Assembly (NCBI GenBank): GCA_014281115.1 | Contig: JACONQ010000007.1 | Coordinates: 3,162,001-3,226,000, forward strand | Length of the DNA: 64,000 nucleotides | Reading direction: 5' to 3' | Source: Laburnicola sp. R22_1 | Taxonomy: Eukaryota > Ascomycota > Dothideomycetes > Pleosporales > Didymosphaeriaceae | Position numbers and translations under genes: made by a program | Notes under the pieces: generated by a model | What the model saw: the letters and a program-made list of their open reading frames with translations, nothing else | The model's database searches: none | What the model was told of the DNA's origin: nothing | Shown here: positions 12,700 to 23,860 of the stretch, one piece after another | Layout: every line of letters starts with the position of its first letter | Numbering within the stretch: the first letter of the stretch is position 1

Positions 12700-13407
12700 G
12701 ATTGGAGAGGTCGATACTTAGATTATGACGCGCAATCTGGATATCGGTTAACCTTTCATGGTATGACGATGGGGTTGTACTTGTTTTGGGAACTGTAGCT
12801 GGCATGTCAGCTTGCGCACTTCGCGTTTGTGGAGTTTCGATAGTGATGCGAGATAAGACTTAGGAAAGATTGACGTGAGCGGTGAACGAAAGCGCGATTT
12901 CTTACGGAAATATTCGAGCTTGTCCTAACCTTCATCTCACATCGCCGAAAAGATATAAATTGCCCTTATAAGGCACCCTGTTGCTGTAGTAATGGATTGA
13001 AAAGGACGATAAATGAGAAAGAGTTAGAATTAAAGTTATGGGGCGAGAGGATAGTAAATGGTGATGCGGAAAGGATGTCCAAGGCGAGCCATCATTACCG
13101 ATACCCCTTGAGGATTTTGTATGGTCTCCTAAATGATATTCTATACTTTGCTGGACTGTGGCAAAACGTGCACTTAGCTCTTGGGGAATCTTTAGCCTGG
13201 TGGCTATGCTTGCTGGTCTTCACCTTATGGAGACTAGTGCAGGCTGCGACTGGCCGCCACATTGCTTCTCCTTCAGCCCTTATCCTTTTCACTACCCTGG
13301 AAATGACCCGAAAAAGCCGATACATTAAGTGAAAATACTTTCGTAGGTTGCATGACCGGCCGCAGTATCTATAAACCAACTTCGCAACCGAGTAGACTAT
13401 TGGGTAG
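12700..13407. other. Intergenic stretch, no supported gene
   Basis: Between the GH43 remnant and the HET 5' fragment. The two opposed open frames (12997-13332 plus, 13095-13424 minus) have no recognisable domain and neither looks more gene-like than the other. Confidence 0.5.
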
Positions 13408-13479
13408 GCTGACTTCTGGCTCAAAACTGTTGCAACTACGGAAGTGTCGCGCTCGGCATATGCCTACTCACCTCGTGAC
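13408..13479 (+). pseudogene. 5' fragment of the HET-domain gene, cut off by hAT
   Basis: The frame ending at the hAT target duplication translates as ...SRSAYAYSPRD and continues in phase after the transposon as DENPREIRVLHLYP (from 16434). The joined start resembles the usual HET amino terminus (Tyr-x-Tyr-x-Pro ... Glu-Ile-Arg-x-Leu-x-Leu). In-frame TAG codons occur upstream of 13408, so the true start codon is not visible. Its meaning comes from the joined frame, not from this short piece alone. Confidence 0.6.
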
Positions 13480-16425
13480 CAGACTGGTCATCAATCAATC
13501 AATCAATCTAACGCCTTTCAAGTTGATTGATTGAGTTCCTGGCAGAGCTCCGATTGAGTTGAGATTGATTGAGCTCCGCACAGCGGAGCTCAAATTGAGT
13601 TGAGTTGATTGACGAGATGGGAGCTCGAAGTTGAGTTGATTGAGATTGATTGAGAGTTGATTGGTTACTTGGCCTTGAGGCCTATCTTTCTCCAGGATCG
13701 GATGGATTGCAACGCGCTAAGTAACTCAGGCTTCATATTGAGCCGTCGTACGCCAAGTAGATCTCCGAGCTCGCTGAAGATCCTCTCACAGTCGGCCGAG
13801 GCAGCTGGAATAGAGTAGATATCAAGGGCCATTTGAGAGAGAACGGGGTATCGAGAGCGCGTAACCAGCCAGTAGTTGATCGGGTGGGTTGCGAGAGGAT
13901 CGTCCTCTGCCAAAGGCGCCTCGCGCTTCCACATTTCATACTCATCGTCGATCGTACTGGCTACCTGCTTTTGGCCTGCCTTGATAGAGTTCCGGAGGAA
14001 GTCATCTCGCCTTGACGCTTTGCTAACGCGCTGGCGCTTATGTGGCCGTGCAGCTCCCTCAGGAGATGATTGCCCACTTGCCTTTGCGGCCATCTTATCC
14101 TTATGTGACCTCCACAGTCGTGAGAAGGACTGGTGGCCTTGCTCTAACCAGCCTTTAAAAGGATGAGGGCCCTCCACAGCCTCGTTATAGTCGTCTGGTA
14201 CATCCCATAGGTCTTCGAGCGTGTGCTTGTACGTGGGATGGAGGATCGTCGCCGCGAAGTAGATGGGAGAGTCTCCAAGCTTGTTGTAATACTTAGAGAG
14301 CTTTGCGTGGGCGTTATTAACGTTAGTCTTGAGATGATCCTCTGGCGCGTTAGGATCTTCGTAATCGATACCCTGCAGTCTCTCTTTTTGAGCTTTAAGT
14401 TGAGCTAATAGCCATTTAAAGGTGATAAGAACCTCCCAAATAGCACCATAGCTACTAGAAGCGCCTCTGCCCTGTAGTAACATAGTGGCCTCCTTAAACG
14501 GCTCGAGCAGCTGCTTATACTCAGTTATCGTTGCCTAGTCCTTTGTCTACAGTCCTCCTTCTTGGATGAACTTTCCAGCAAGTGGCTACAGCTACTTGGT
14601 ATTCCTCTATCTTTAGGTGGATATAGGCGTTAAGGGGCGTGTGGAGCTCGCAGGCGCGATCAAAGCAATCGTAATAGGAGTTCCAGCGAGTCTTAATAGG
14701 CTTAATAAGCTCCCTCAGCTTAAACAGCTGGTTATAGTTCTTTGCGTCCTCTTCTTGAAGTCTTATAAACAGCTCTTGGTTCTGTGGCGACAATGTGGCA
14801 GAAGAAATCGCGTCAAATAGTACCGCAATAGGACCAAACTGTTGCCACTTGGCTATAAAGCCCTCTTCTTCCTGCTTAAGCGTTAACGTAGCAAAGTACT
14901 GTATGGTAAGGTAGCCCTACGTTAATATTAAGCTCCTTGTTCTCAAAAGAGTCCTTGTCCTTGCCCCATATAATCACCTGCGCGGCAAGGTTGAGAATGT
15001 GGCATGTACAGCGTAACCGGCGATAAGGCGCGTAAAAGCTAAGATCTTCTGCTAGGAACTCTACAGCGACGTTGTTGTTCGTAGCGTTATCCAAAACAAA
15101 GTAGCCAACACGTTCTCTATCTATCTTAAAGGCCTTGAGCGTGTTAGATACCAGAGAGCCGATATTCGCGCCAGAGTGTTGCCCGTGTAGCACGGGCAGG
15201 CCGAGCAGGTAGTCCACCGGCTTAGCAGCCTCATCAAGATGGTGTACGCAGATTCCCGTAATCGCTTTCTTGTTGCCCGTTGACGTCCAGTTGTTAAAGG
15301 AGAGGTGGATGAGGGTAGTCGCTTTGTGGAGATGCTCTACGACGGCTGGTATCAACGCCTTGTACTTAGCAACAATACCATCGCGGAGGGACACATGGCT
15401 CTTCCATAAGTAGGATTCGGCTAGTGGGTTGGCGGCCTGTACTAGCGCGCGGAAGGAGGGTTTCTCAATCGCTCGGAGTGACTGGTTGTCGTCAGCGATC
15501 TAATAAGTAACTGCTCGAAGAAACTTGGTGCGGTTGAAGCTTCCTGCCAGCTTGTTGGCCACCTCTTGAGATACCTCAGTCCCCTTCATTTGCATGGTAG
15601 CGAGTATTAACGTTTGATTAGCTGGGGCCTTTGCGATCTTGCCTGATTTATCGTAGCTGTGGCTAGGCTTGAATTGTGCCAGATAGCTCGCTGCAGAGCT
15701 GGTAGAGAGACTAACGTTATACTCTCCACCAAATCTCTTATGGATGTGGCAGTACCTGCAAAGCCAGTACTTCTTCTGCTGCTCTCGATGCCAGACTGGC
15801 CAGCCGTACAGGTATATCCAGCTTGGTTTAGACCCGCGTGAGTGTTCGTAGGGCCGCTTCTGCAGATAAGGTACTCTATTCCAATCCAGGCCGTCGTATA
15901 CGTCGTCGTCAATATCAGAATCTTCGCGGGGTAAGGGATCAAGGTCACTAAAGACTTCGGACGCGTCGATTTCGGGGCGCCTAGAGGCGGCTTTTAGAGG
16001 CGGGCGCTTACTATTTGCGCGTGCGGCTGCTTTCTCAAAGGCCTTGTGAAGATTCTCGTTCATAATCTGTACAGGTAGGCGCGTGGGTAGGTAGGTAGGT
16101 AGTTTCGGTAAGGTACTTGCGGTGGCTGTTAAAAGAAGTCGTGGTGTTAAGCCTTAAGGCTACGCGCGAGGTACTTACTAAGCGGGTTATCGATAGGCGT
16201 ATATCCTATGTAAACTAGGTACAACGGCCCCTCACAATTTACTCTACGAAACATAATTTTACTATATACTTAGAGCTCAACTTAAACTCAATCAATCAAT
16301 CAATCAGGGATCTCCAAGTTGAGTTGTGGTTGAGTTCCACCTATCTCGAGTTGAGTTGTGGTTGATTGGCCATGTCAATCAATCAATCAATCTGATTGAG
16401 TTCAGGTTGATTGATGACCAGTCTG
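13480..16425 (-). mobile_element. hAT-superfamily DNA transposon
   Basis: A perfect 8-bp target duplication CTCGTGAC (13472-13479, 16426-16433) flanks terminal inverted repeats starting CAGACTGGTCATCAATCAA. Both subterminal regions (13495-13660, 16280-16415) are packed with TCAATCAA/TTGAGTTGAG-type direct and inverted motifs, as expected for hAT transposase binding. The interior encodes a hAT transposase on the minus strand. At 2946 bp it is a full-length element, much less AT-converted than the copia elements. It lies inside a HET gene. Confidence 0.95.
13665..16063 (-). pseudogene. hAT transposase, lightly degraded
   Basis: ATG at 16063. N-terminal part (16063-15500) with a BED-like finger (WLCRYCHIHKRF around 15740); central RNase-H-fold part (15394-14930, HLSFNNWTSTG, FVLDNATNNN, CTCHILNL); C-terminal hAT dimerisation block (AASADCERIFSELG near 13770-13810). 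An interruption at 14875-14920 has intron form (GTAGGG...CTTAAG, 46 nt) and restores frame when removed. True lesions are a TAG at a probable Trp near 15498, another TAG in the motif before ATITEY near 14535, and a frameshift near 14590. The hAT family cuts and pastes with 8-bp duplications. Few lesions suggest a fairly recent insertion. Confidence 0.87.
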
Positions 16426-18242
16426 CTCGTGACGAGAACCCCAGAGAGATACGAGTCCTACATCTTTATCCTCGCATTCGCATGACCCAAGCATAGACAC
16501 GAATGCAGGAAGCACGAATCGCCGCTGGCGCTCCAGCCGGAGTTGTGATCCGCTGTCGTTTGAGCGTCGTCTCTCTGAATGACTCCCCATCTTTTGAGGC
16601 GCTCTTGTACGTTTGGGGCGATCCCGCAGCGACAAAGTTCATTGACCTGGAAGGTCACAATTTCCCCGTGACGTCGAACCTCCATCTAGCGCTTTCACAC
16701 CTCCAGCGACCCGACAAGAAGCGCGTCATCTGGATAGACGCACTTTGTATCAACCATGGCGATAGCAAGGAGCGTACAAGCCAGGTAGCGCAGATGGCGG
16801 ATATTTTAAGTGCGGCTACGACAACCATTGCATTCTTGGGCGCTAACTGGGGCGGCTTCGACATTTTGATCGACTACATGACGATGATAGGTAGTGACCC
16901 AACACTACACTTCGACCCGAGTTTCACGCATCATGCTCAATGTCATGGCATCGACATGAGATCTCCACACCTCCAGAGGCTCATCGAAGACTTCTTCTCG
17001 AAACCGTGGCACTCCCGTGTCTGGACCGCGCAAGAATATTTGAAGTCGAACCACTTCGTGTTCAGAGCTGGAGGATTTGAGCTGGAGAATGCTATTCTCC
17101 GCCAATTCCTTGAAAATATCCGCGCGCACCGAATCGTTTGCTGCCAGGCTGTTAACGGGCGTCTACATGACTTGGCCTGTAGTACAGAGTTACTGTACAC
17201 GATAAGGGAATGGGACTGATTCGAGGACACATTGGCCAACCTGAGAACTCGCCAGGCTCACCATCCGCGGGACAAGGTGTTGTATGTCATGCCCAGTTTA
17301 GGACCTCCGACAGTTCGTACAGCATTACCACCTGATTATACACTTTCAACAGTAGAAGTCTTCCAGCGACTTGTTACTGTGACAATAGATGAGAACCAGT
17401 CTTTGAACGTCTTGAGCTACGTGTATGACTCTCGCAAGTCGAGAATCGGACTGCCTTCCTTCGTGCCTGATTGGACCGCTGATCTAGGATCCACTGATCC
17501 TAGACACTGGAATTATCACAACATATTTCGGGACGCCAGCTACGACGCGTGTAGGAGAAGCGTTCCGCGGTTCTCTGTCTTACCAGATCGCACAGCGTTC
17601 ACTCGTGAGATAATGATCGACGTTATTGCTATGATCGAGGACAATAACGAACGTCATGCAGGGGAGAGACTGAAGAGTCACTATGACATCGCTGGGCTTG
17701 AATACCCGATTACCAGCTGCAGTTCGACTTGCGACCCCAGTAGATCAGACGCGTTTAGGCGAACAATGTGGTGCGATGTGACCTTGGTACCAGACGGTGT
17801 TTACGCTTCTCCCAGAAGATTGATAGCGTCAGACTTCCATGCATACTTGGACTGGGAGCCGGCATTCCTGGACCAGGTCAATAATGGGCAATTGATGAAT
17901 AAACAGCAAATGGGGTTCAACACCGTGTATGCAGCGGTCAGTGCGACGCACAAGTTTTTTATGTCCGAAAGGGGATGCATTGGATGAGCACCTATTTCAG
18001 CCAGAAAAGGCGATCAGATTTTCATCTTGCCCGGTGGACGGGTACCATACATTCTTCGCCGCACTTCTCAGCAGAGCGATGAGATCAGCGACGAAAGTGA
18101 CAGCATGAGGGACCCCCCAGGAGACCACCCTCGTTACACATTCCTTGGAGACGCCTACGTACATGGCGCGACGTATGGAGAATTCTACGATGAAGATAAA
18201 CTCGAGAACATCATGCTGATCCGAGGATGGGAAGCGCATTAA
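16426..18242 (+). pseudogene. HET (heterokaryon incompatibility) domain protein, interrupted
   Basis: One continuous frame to the TAA at 18240-18242. It shows the HET core: EIRVLHLYP, then FEALLYVWGD (usual EALSYVWGD), VTSNLHLALSHL, IWIDALCINHGDSKERTSQVAQMADIL, and PWHSRVWTAQEY. The C-terminal region ends GRVPYILRR...YTFLGDAYVHG as in fungal HET proteins. Lesions: TAG near 16494, TGA at 17217-17219, TGA at 17982-17987, and the hAT insertion that separates its first codons (13408-13479). HET proteins trigger cell death when unlike strains fuse. The TGA stops do not fit RIP of TGG (which gives TAG) and may come from CGA. ATG 16503 is the first usable start after the first stop. Confidence 0.88.
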
Positions 18243-18569
18243 CTCAGGAACCTAAGGATATGGAATTTGTTATTGCTACAGCATATTACTACGGTGCATT
18301 GGTCGGTTAACGAGCTCGCTAGGTTACTCAAACAATTTGCTGGAGCGGAGTGGGAGTGTGGTGTTGGGAGCTAGATCAGACATGTGAAGATGCAATGAGT
18401 GCCCAACTTGCCGGCGCTAATGCGCATTGATGAGGGACGATGTCTATCGCAACCATGGCTCTTAACCCTTTACCCGCCACTGGTGTCGCCAACCTCTTAG
18501 CGCAAAAAACCTACATGCATTTTCATCGCAATAAAAAGAGACCGCAGCCCTACCACCTCAGCTCAACTG

Positions 18570-19558
18570 TTGTGCATAATGGTTTGCCCCAAGCCTCTCA
18601 ATCTTCCATGTGGCCCGACATTCTTTATACCTATCTACCGCTCTCTCTTAACTACATCTGATGGCACCTTTCTCAAAGACATGTGCGACGATGTAGAGGA
18701 TAAGTTCACCGACGAACAAGTAGAGGCTTTGGCAGAGTTCTCCTTAATAATCTACGAAGTTCTACTACGGAAATGAGAGACGAATTCTCGAGGCCTACCT
18801 TGGCACTTAGAGGCTAGTCAGGCTATGATCAAAGGTTGCTGCCTGCCACTTCGACGCTGTTCGATTAAGCGATCTAACTAGATATATCGCCTCCCCACCA
18901 GCCCTACCTTCCTACTTATGACTCGCCTGACGAGGCTGTTAAGGCTGTTAAGGCGCTAAGCAATATCTATCTTCTATTTTGCGTACTCTTTCCTGAAGGC
19001 GATCACGAGCCCTACCTATTTGAATACAGCCTCCACGTTGATGTAAGCGACAATCGGTATTGAGATATTTGGGACAGTGCCTCTGAAATACTATCCGCCC
19101 TCTATCTTCGCCTCTATTATATAGCTATGATGGACATCTTTATGGCAAGAATTGAAATGCCAATATTGAAGGAGCCGTGCTTGCTGTGGGATGCCCGTTC
19201 TTTTACCCAAGTACTGAGAGAACGAAAGAAGGAGCTTCGGAGACTGGCCTACACGCATAGGATACTGTTCCTAAGAACTGGAGATTAGCATTTTGACAGC
19301 AAGATTTGGGCTTATACAAAGGCCGCTGAATATGCTATGGCGGCAATTGATTATTCTGGTATGAGTTTGGAGGAGGCAACGCGGAGACTCGATAACTTGA
19401 CGCTATGGGTAGAAGATGAGGCTTTGCAGATGGCAGACGATATCAAGGACATACCAGCACTTGTGAAAGCGAGGAAACGGGCGTTCAATTCGCTTGGGCT
19501 AGCGCCTCTAGAGAGGGCGACCAAGCCGCGTAAAAGGTCGTCGTCTTCGGAATGGTAG
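18570..19558 (+). pseudogene. Uncharacterised fungal protein, broken
   Basis: Two open pieces in different frames look like one decayed gene. 18630-18776 contains DDVEDKFTDEQVEALAEFSLIIYEVL. 18871-19558 reads PTYDSPDEAVKAVKALSNIYLLFCVLFPEG, then after a TGA (about 19063) EILSALYLRLYYIAMMDIFMARIE, then after a TAG (about 19287) HFDSKIWAYTKAAEYAMAAIDYSGMSLEEATRRL and a basic tail KPRKRSSSSEW. It is helical and acidic with a basic C terminus. I recognise no domain. Both stops lie where Trp is plausible. Confidence 0.5.
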
Positions 19559-19670
19559 CAAGGATGACCATTTAGAACTATTTAGAAATGTTGGAAATGC
19601 TGCATGTTCCTAAAAGAGATTGTTTGTACATTTTTGGCACAGCAGCGGGGAACTGTCACAGCACCCCCCA

Positions 19671-19872
19671 TAAAAGAATTCGTGTCCGATGCTACGATGC
19701 GTATAAAGTCAACACTATCTGCCTCTATAAGCTATATATAATTGTCCAACTTTTATAGGTGTTGTTGATATAGATAGTTGTATGTAGCTATAGAATATAA
19801 AGCATAAATGCATTTTGTGTACTCTATTGTTAGCTATCTAGGTCTGGTTAATATCGGACACGAATTCTTTCA
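19671..19872. mobile_element. 202-bp MITE with 20-bp terminal repeats
   Basis: Terminal inverted repeats beginning T[A/G]AAAGAATTCGTGTCCGAT at 19671-19690 and the complement at 19853-19872. The AT-rich interior has no coding capacity. A truncated relative is at 10846-11024. The target duplication is unclear (the flanks suggest a very short one). Confidence 0.8.
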
Positions 19873-20059
19873 TAAGGGCGACAGCATTCGGAACCCACAC
19901 TTCCGGCTTTACCATCAAATGGGCAGGCATGGCTTAAACTGGGTTACGGTTGTCGAACGTGATGTATACAAAGAATAGCGCGAGTAAGGGCGATGCTACA
20001 CCAACTAACCCTCACTTGCCGTCCTGACTTCTGTGTCTTAGGACCATGACCGCTATCTC

Positions 20060-21507
20060 TACATACGTCTCTCCTTGAATTGCAGTAGCGGTCCCTCGCG
20101 CAAGGCAATATAGGCGTCGCGCAGGATGTAGGTGTTGGGATCGCGGCGGCCCCACCCCAGTTCCGGTCGCCCTTCTCCTAACCCGTCAGCAACGCAGACA
20201 TCGAAACATTGCAACCTTTCGCCCAACGCAGTCTCCCACCCTCTTTCCAAAAGTGTGCAGCCTATGTCTTAGTCTTTTCACCTCTTTAGCTGGGGTTCCT
20301 TCAACAGGGTTAGAGACAATACATCTCTCCGGTTAGAACATATTCGCATCCCCACTATAGAACTCTTCATTGCGCCCAAGCGCGTAATGGACTACGCCAA
20401 GCTTAACGTTCTCTGGGGGGAACTCCCCTGCAATATTGGCTCCCCTAGGGAGCACCATGCGCTCTAATTCACTTGGTCCAACCAGGGCAAGTTGGAAGCA
20501 TTTGTCTAAGCATGCTCGGAAATACACATAATTAGAAAGTAGCGCTAGACCTTAGATAATATTTTCTAGGCGCGAAAATGTCTCGCAGACTTCCTTGACT
20601 GCCCTTGCGTATGCACGGGGGAAGTAGGTGATGTAGAAGAAGAATGCGCACAAAAGATCCGCAGTAGTGTCTGGTCTAGCGATAATAAGGAGATAGGCTT
20701 TTAACTTAAGGTCCGCCTTATTTAAGAAAAGCTCACCTGTTTCTAGATCGTCAGCTGTACACAAGAAATAGAATATGTCTTGTCACTTAGTGGGTAACTG
20801 GTCTTTCTTGCGTTGCCGCTCTATCTAGACTCGCTTTGCTACCGTTTTGTCGACGAACGCGAAGAAGTCTTTTATGTCCTTGGGAGTGGCTAGCTGGAGG
20901 AGCTTGTCTAATCCTCTTGGTTTGAACCACAGAAAAGTATCCAGCATGGGCGATTTGGCAATCTGCCGATGTCAGTCAACCGATGGCCGCAAAAGAAACC
21001 TACCTACCGGGTAGTTGATCATCATGTGTTTCGCGATGAAGTGCGGAATACCTTTCAGTTTATTCTCCCCAGGCTCTTTGGTTGCGAAGTCCATGCCAAA
21101 ACAAAGATCACCGAGCGGATCGAAGAGCAAAAAATCGCTCCACCTCGAGAGATCTTGCGGCTCGGACTTTCCTCGGACTCAAAAAAGGTCGGAGCTTGGA
21201 TTAACCATATATCTGGAACAACTGCCGAAGCCGAACGTGGCGATCTGTTGGCTAATGATTATCCCTCCTATCACGAGGCCCATCTTCGCACACATACCAC
21301 CCAAGCAGGCATGGTAGAAGGACGGCAGTCCCGATATACGACACAGGAATGGCCCGGGGTACTTGGAAAGCGGGTGCCAATAGAGATTGTAGATCGAAGT
21401 CGCAGTGAGCTTGAGCATTGATGAGCAACGCCGTTTAGAAAAGCAATCAGTCTTAGACTCACATAAATCTGGGCAATGCCGATCACAGTTGTGATGAGTT
21501 GATACAT
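20060..21507 (-). pseudogene. Cytochrome P450 monooxygenase, pseudogene
   Basis: Minus strand. ATG at 21507 and a membrane anchor MYQLITTVIGIAQIY form exon 1 (21507-21463). An intron of 53 nt (21462-21410, GTGAGT...CTCAAG) is followed by IYNLYWHPLSKYPGP, a hallmark of fungal P450 N termini. Further on are GDLCFGMDF, an I-helix ARPDTTADLL (20660-20700; family A-G-x-D-T-T), LPPENVKLGVVHYALGRNEEFYS (20345-20420), and a heme-loop trace ending DCVGRKVA near 20220-20260. The ExxR motif is KCFQ (20492-20503): both Glu and Arg are lost by G-to-A change. Several stops and frameshifts occur. It is head to head with the hydrolase at 22263, as in secondary-metabolite clusters; the substrate is unknown. 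Confidence 0.85.
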
Positions 21508-22262
21508 TGCTCAAGGTGCGAAAGAGAAGTTTGGTAGGGTTTATCTATGATTTCTTGGGAGGAAATAATATTCAACACCTTCTGAAAACACGTACATCTC
21601 TGGAATTATATGATGGGACGGACTCCATAGCGGCCGTAAGCAATCGCGGACGCCCCGTAAGCCTTTGGCTATGTTGAGCCTCGGGCGACGCGAGGCCGCC
21701 GCGCCAGCGAAATAGTTTGCTTGGCCACCCAACATAGTGCTGACTTTGCTGTAAGATACCCGGAGATCCTGAATCAGGTGCTTGGTGCTGACCTTTTTGG
21801 ATTTTTATGCCGCGCCTCGACGCGTACGACGCGAGCGATCTCTTCAGTCACCTGGTTAATCGATTTTCATACAACTTCAGTCACTTTTTACATGCTCGTT
21901 TGTCGAGCAAAACGCGCCCCGGAGGCAAGACTAGATAAGATGTGCTGTGCCGCATCAGAACACCAATACACACGCTTGGGTTTGGCTAACCGATAAGCGG
22001 GCGTAAGCATTGGAATGCCTAAGCCACTGCCAATTCTATGGAAAGCGGGATGGTACCATCGGGACGGCTCTATTAACAACCACCAATAATTGATATACTC
22101 AACAGATCCAAGTTGCGGCGTACAAAGGCATGGCGCACTCGCCGCAAGATAGCAGGCGCCGCACGACATAATCCGCAATGAGCGCGCACAAAGTCTTTTG
22201 GTTGAGGCGTACGAACGCGTTCCGGGTTTTGCCTTCGCTCATACCTACTATATTTTCAAGAG
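21508..22262. other. Divergent intergenic region between P450 and hydrolase
   Basis: About 755 bp separating two genes that read outward, so it should hold both promoters. Small open frames on both strands have no homology signal. I see no defined regulatory motif. Confidence 0.5.
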
Positions 22263-23860
22263 ATGGACACCAAGATCTTCGCACAGCTCGAAGCCGAGGT
22301 ATCTGCAATCGAAGACCTGCGTCGCTCGAGCGGTGCTGTCGCACTATCAATCGGCGAATTCCATCATGGTCGCACTGTTTTCACTAGACACTTTGGTCGT
22401 CGAGATGTTGAGCTCCCCGATCCCCCAAACGATGACACGGGCTATTATCTGGCTTCTTTTTCGAAGTGTATCGCTATCTGCGCTGTCGCACGCCTAGTCG
22501 CGGACAGCGTACTGACACGCCCATTCATCAATACTTGCCGGAATTCAAACGCACAGACGAGTTTGGAAAGAAAGCAACACTTCGGAATCTCGCATGTCGC
22601 AGGATGGGCTTGCCACTGGCGAACTTTTGGTGGGGTCAAATAGAAGGTGAATCTCTCTTGAACAGCGCGCAACTCGTTCAGCAAGCAAGTCATCTGGGGA
22701 CCATTGCTCCCTTCCAAAAGGCTTTCAACTACACAAACTGGAACTACTTTCTCATACATGCCATTTTGGAGCAAGCCACTGGAACGCCATTCGGGGAGGT
22801 AGTCGATGAACTTTTATGTCAACCATTAGGCCTCAAGAAAACAACGTTCGATATGCCAGCCAAGACGTACAACTTCGCTTTACCGCATGCGGTTCAGAAC
22901 AATAGTACAGCTTCGATAATACCGATGAACTCTTTAGATTCGTCCACTAGGCTGAGTGCTGCCATAGGAGCGAAAAGAACTATTCCGGAAATTCTCCATT
23001 TCTTCAGCGCCTTCCTTTCAGCATATGCCTACCAAAAGGAACACAAGACGGACGCTACACCTAGAAGTCCATTTCGACAACTCCGGCATGTACTCGAACC
23101 ACAAATACCTCTCAAAGAGTCAAAGGGGGGTCTTCCACCGCGTACTGCATAGGCATATACCGCACAATCCTGCCCAGCGTGCTCAGCTGCGCAAGCCTTA
23201 ACGCTCCGCTTGTCAGGTCGAAAATACCGTCGTTTGGAGCGCAAAATGCAGTCACTGAGGTGTTCCACCGCTCTAGTAATCTGCCTAGAATTTTTGACAG
23301 CTATATTCTCGTAGCCAAGACCCAAAGCAGTGTCATTTGCCTAACAAATTCAACTCCGCTGTTTAACCCGACTGATTTCGCTGCCCAGATCGCACTCGGC
23401 GTGCCGCTAAGTGAGAAGAAACCTAACAATCTCATGGCGCTGGGAAAATTGGCCACCGCAAGCCAAATCGCCTGGTACACCAATGTGAACAAATACCTGG
23501 ACAAGAAGCGCTCGTCTGTCTGGTCTTTACTGCCTTTCCCCCTTTACGCCGGGCGATATACTAACTGTCCTAGTAACTTCATTCTTGTTGTTAGTCCAAC
23601 AACAGCGAGCCTCCGCATCACTATTAAGGGCTCGCTAAAAACCTCGTACAAGTTAGAGCCTTTAGATGGCGATACCTTTTGCTAGGTAGCCAATCGCGAT
23701 CGCAAATTGTGCCGAGGCATGTTTCCGTATCCTTTCCCTCCGTTTCACACGGTCAGGTTCTGGCTGAGGGAAAGCTGGGTTGATAGACTGATATAGCATA
23801 CCCATATGGGTGGGAAGCCGGACGTCTTTCGAAAATTTGGGGAACCTCATGGCGGTAAAT
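22263..23860 (+). pseudogene. Beta-lactamase-like serine hydrolase, pseudogene
   Basis: ATG 22263. The N-terminal part reads SSGAVALSIGEFHHG ... RHFGRRDVELPDPPNDDTGYYLASFSK, containing the class C beta-lactamase S-x-x-K (SFSK, residues 65-68). A frame change near 22505 leads to DTPIHQYLPEFKR and then FNYTNWNYFLIHAILEQATGTPF with the Y-x-N motif. A second frame change near 23115 (in a G run) leads to the C-terminal domain: YAGRYTN at about 23545-23565, DGDTFC at about 23667-23684, TAG for a probable Trp at 23683-23685, then GMFPYPFPPFHTVRF. The family covers fungal hydrolases and transesterases often found in biosynthetic clusters. Two frameshifts and at least two stops disable it. It is divergent from the P450. 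Confidence 0.83.

Noticed and set aside
12997..13424. Opposed ORFs of about 110 residues
   Set aside because: No motif and mutual overlap; no reason to prefer either strand.
13490..13660. ATCA/TTGA microsatellite
   Set aside because: It is the subterminal region of the hAT element, mirrored at the other end.
19660..19880. Hairpin terminator or regulatory structure
   Set aside because: The inverted ends are those of a MITE with a relative at 10846.
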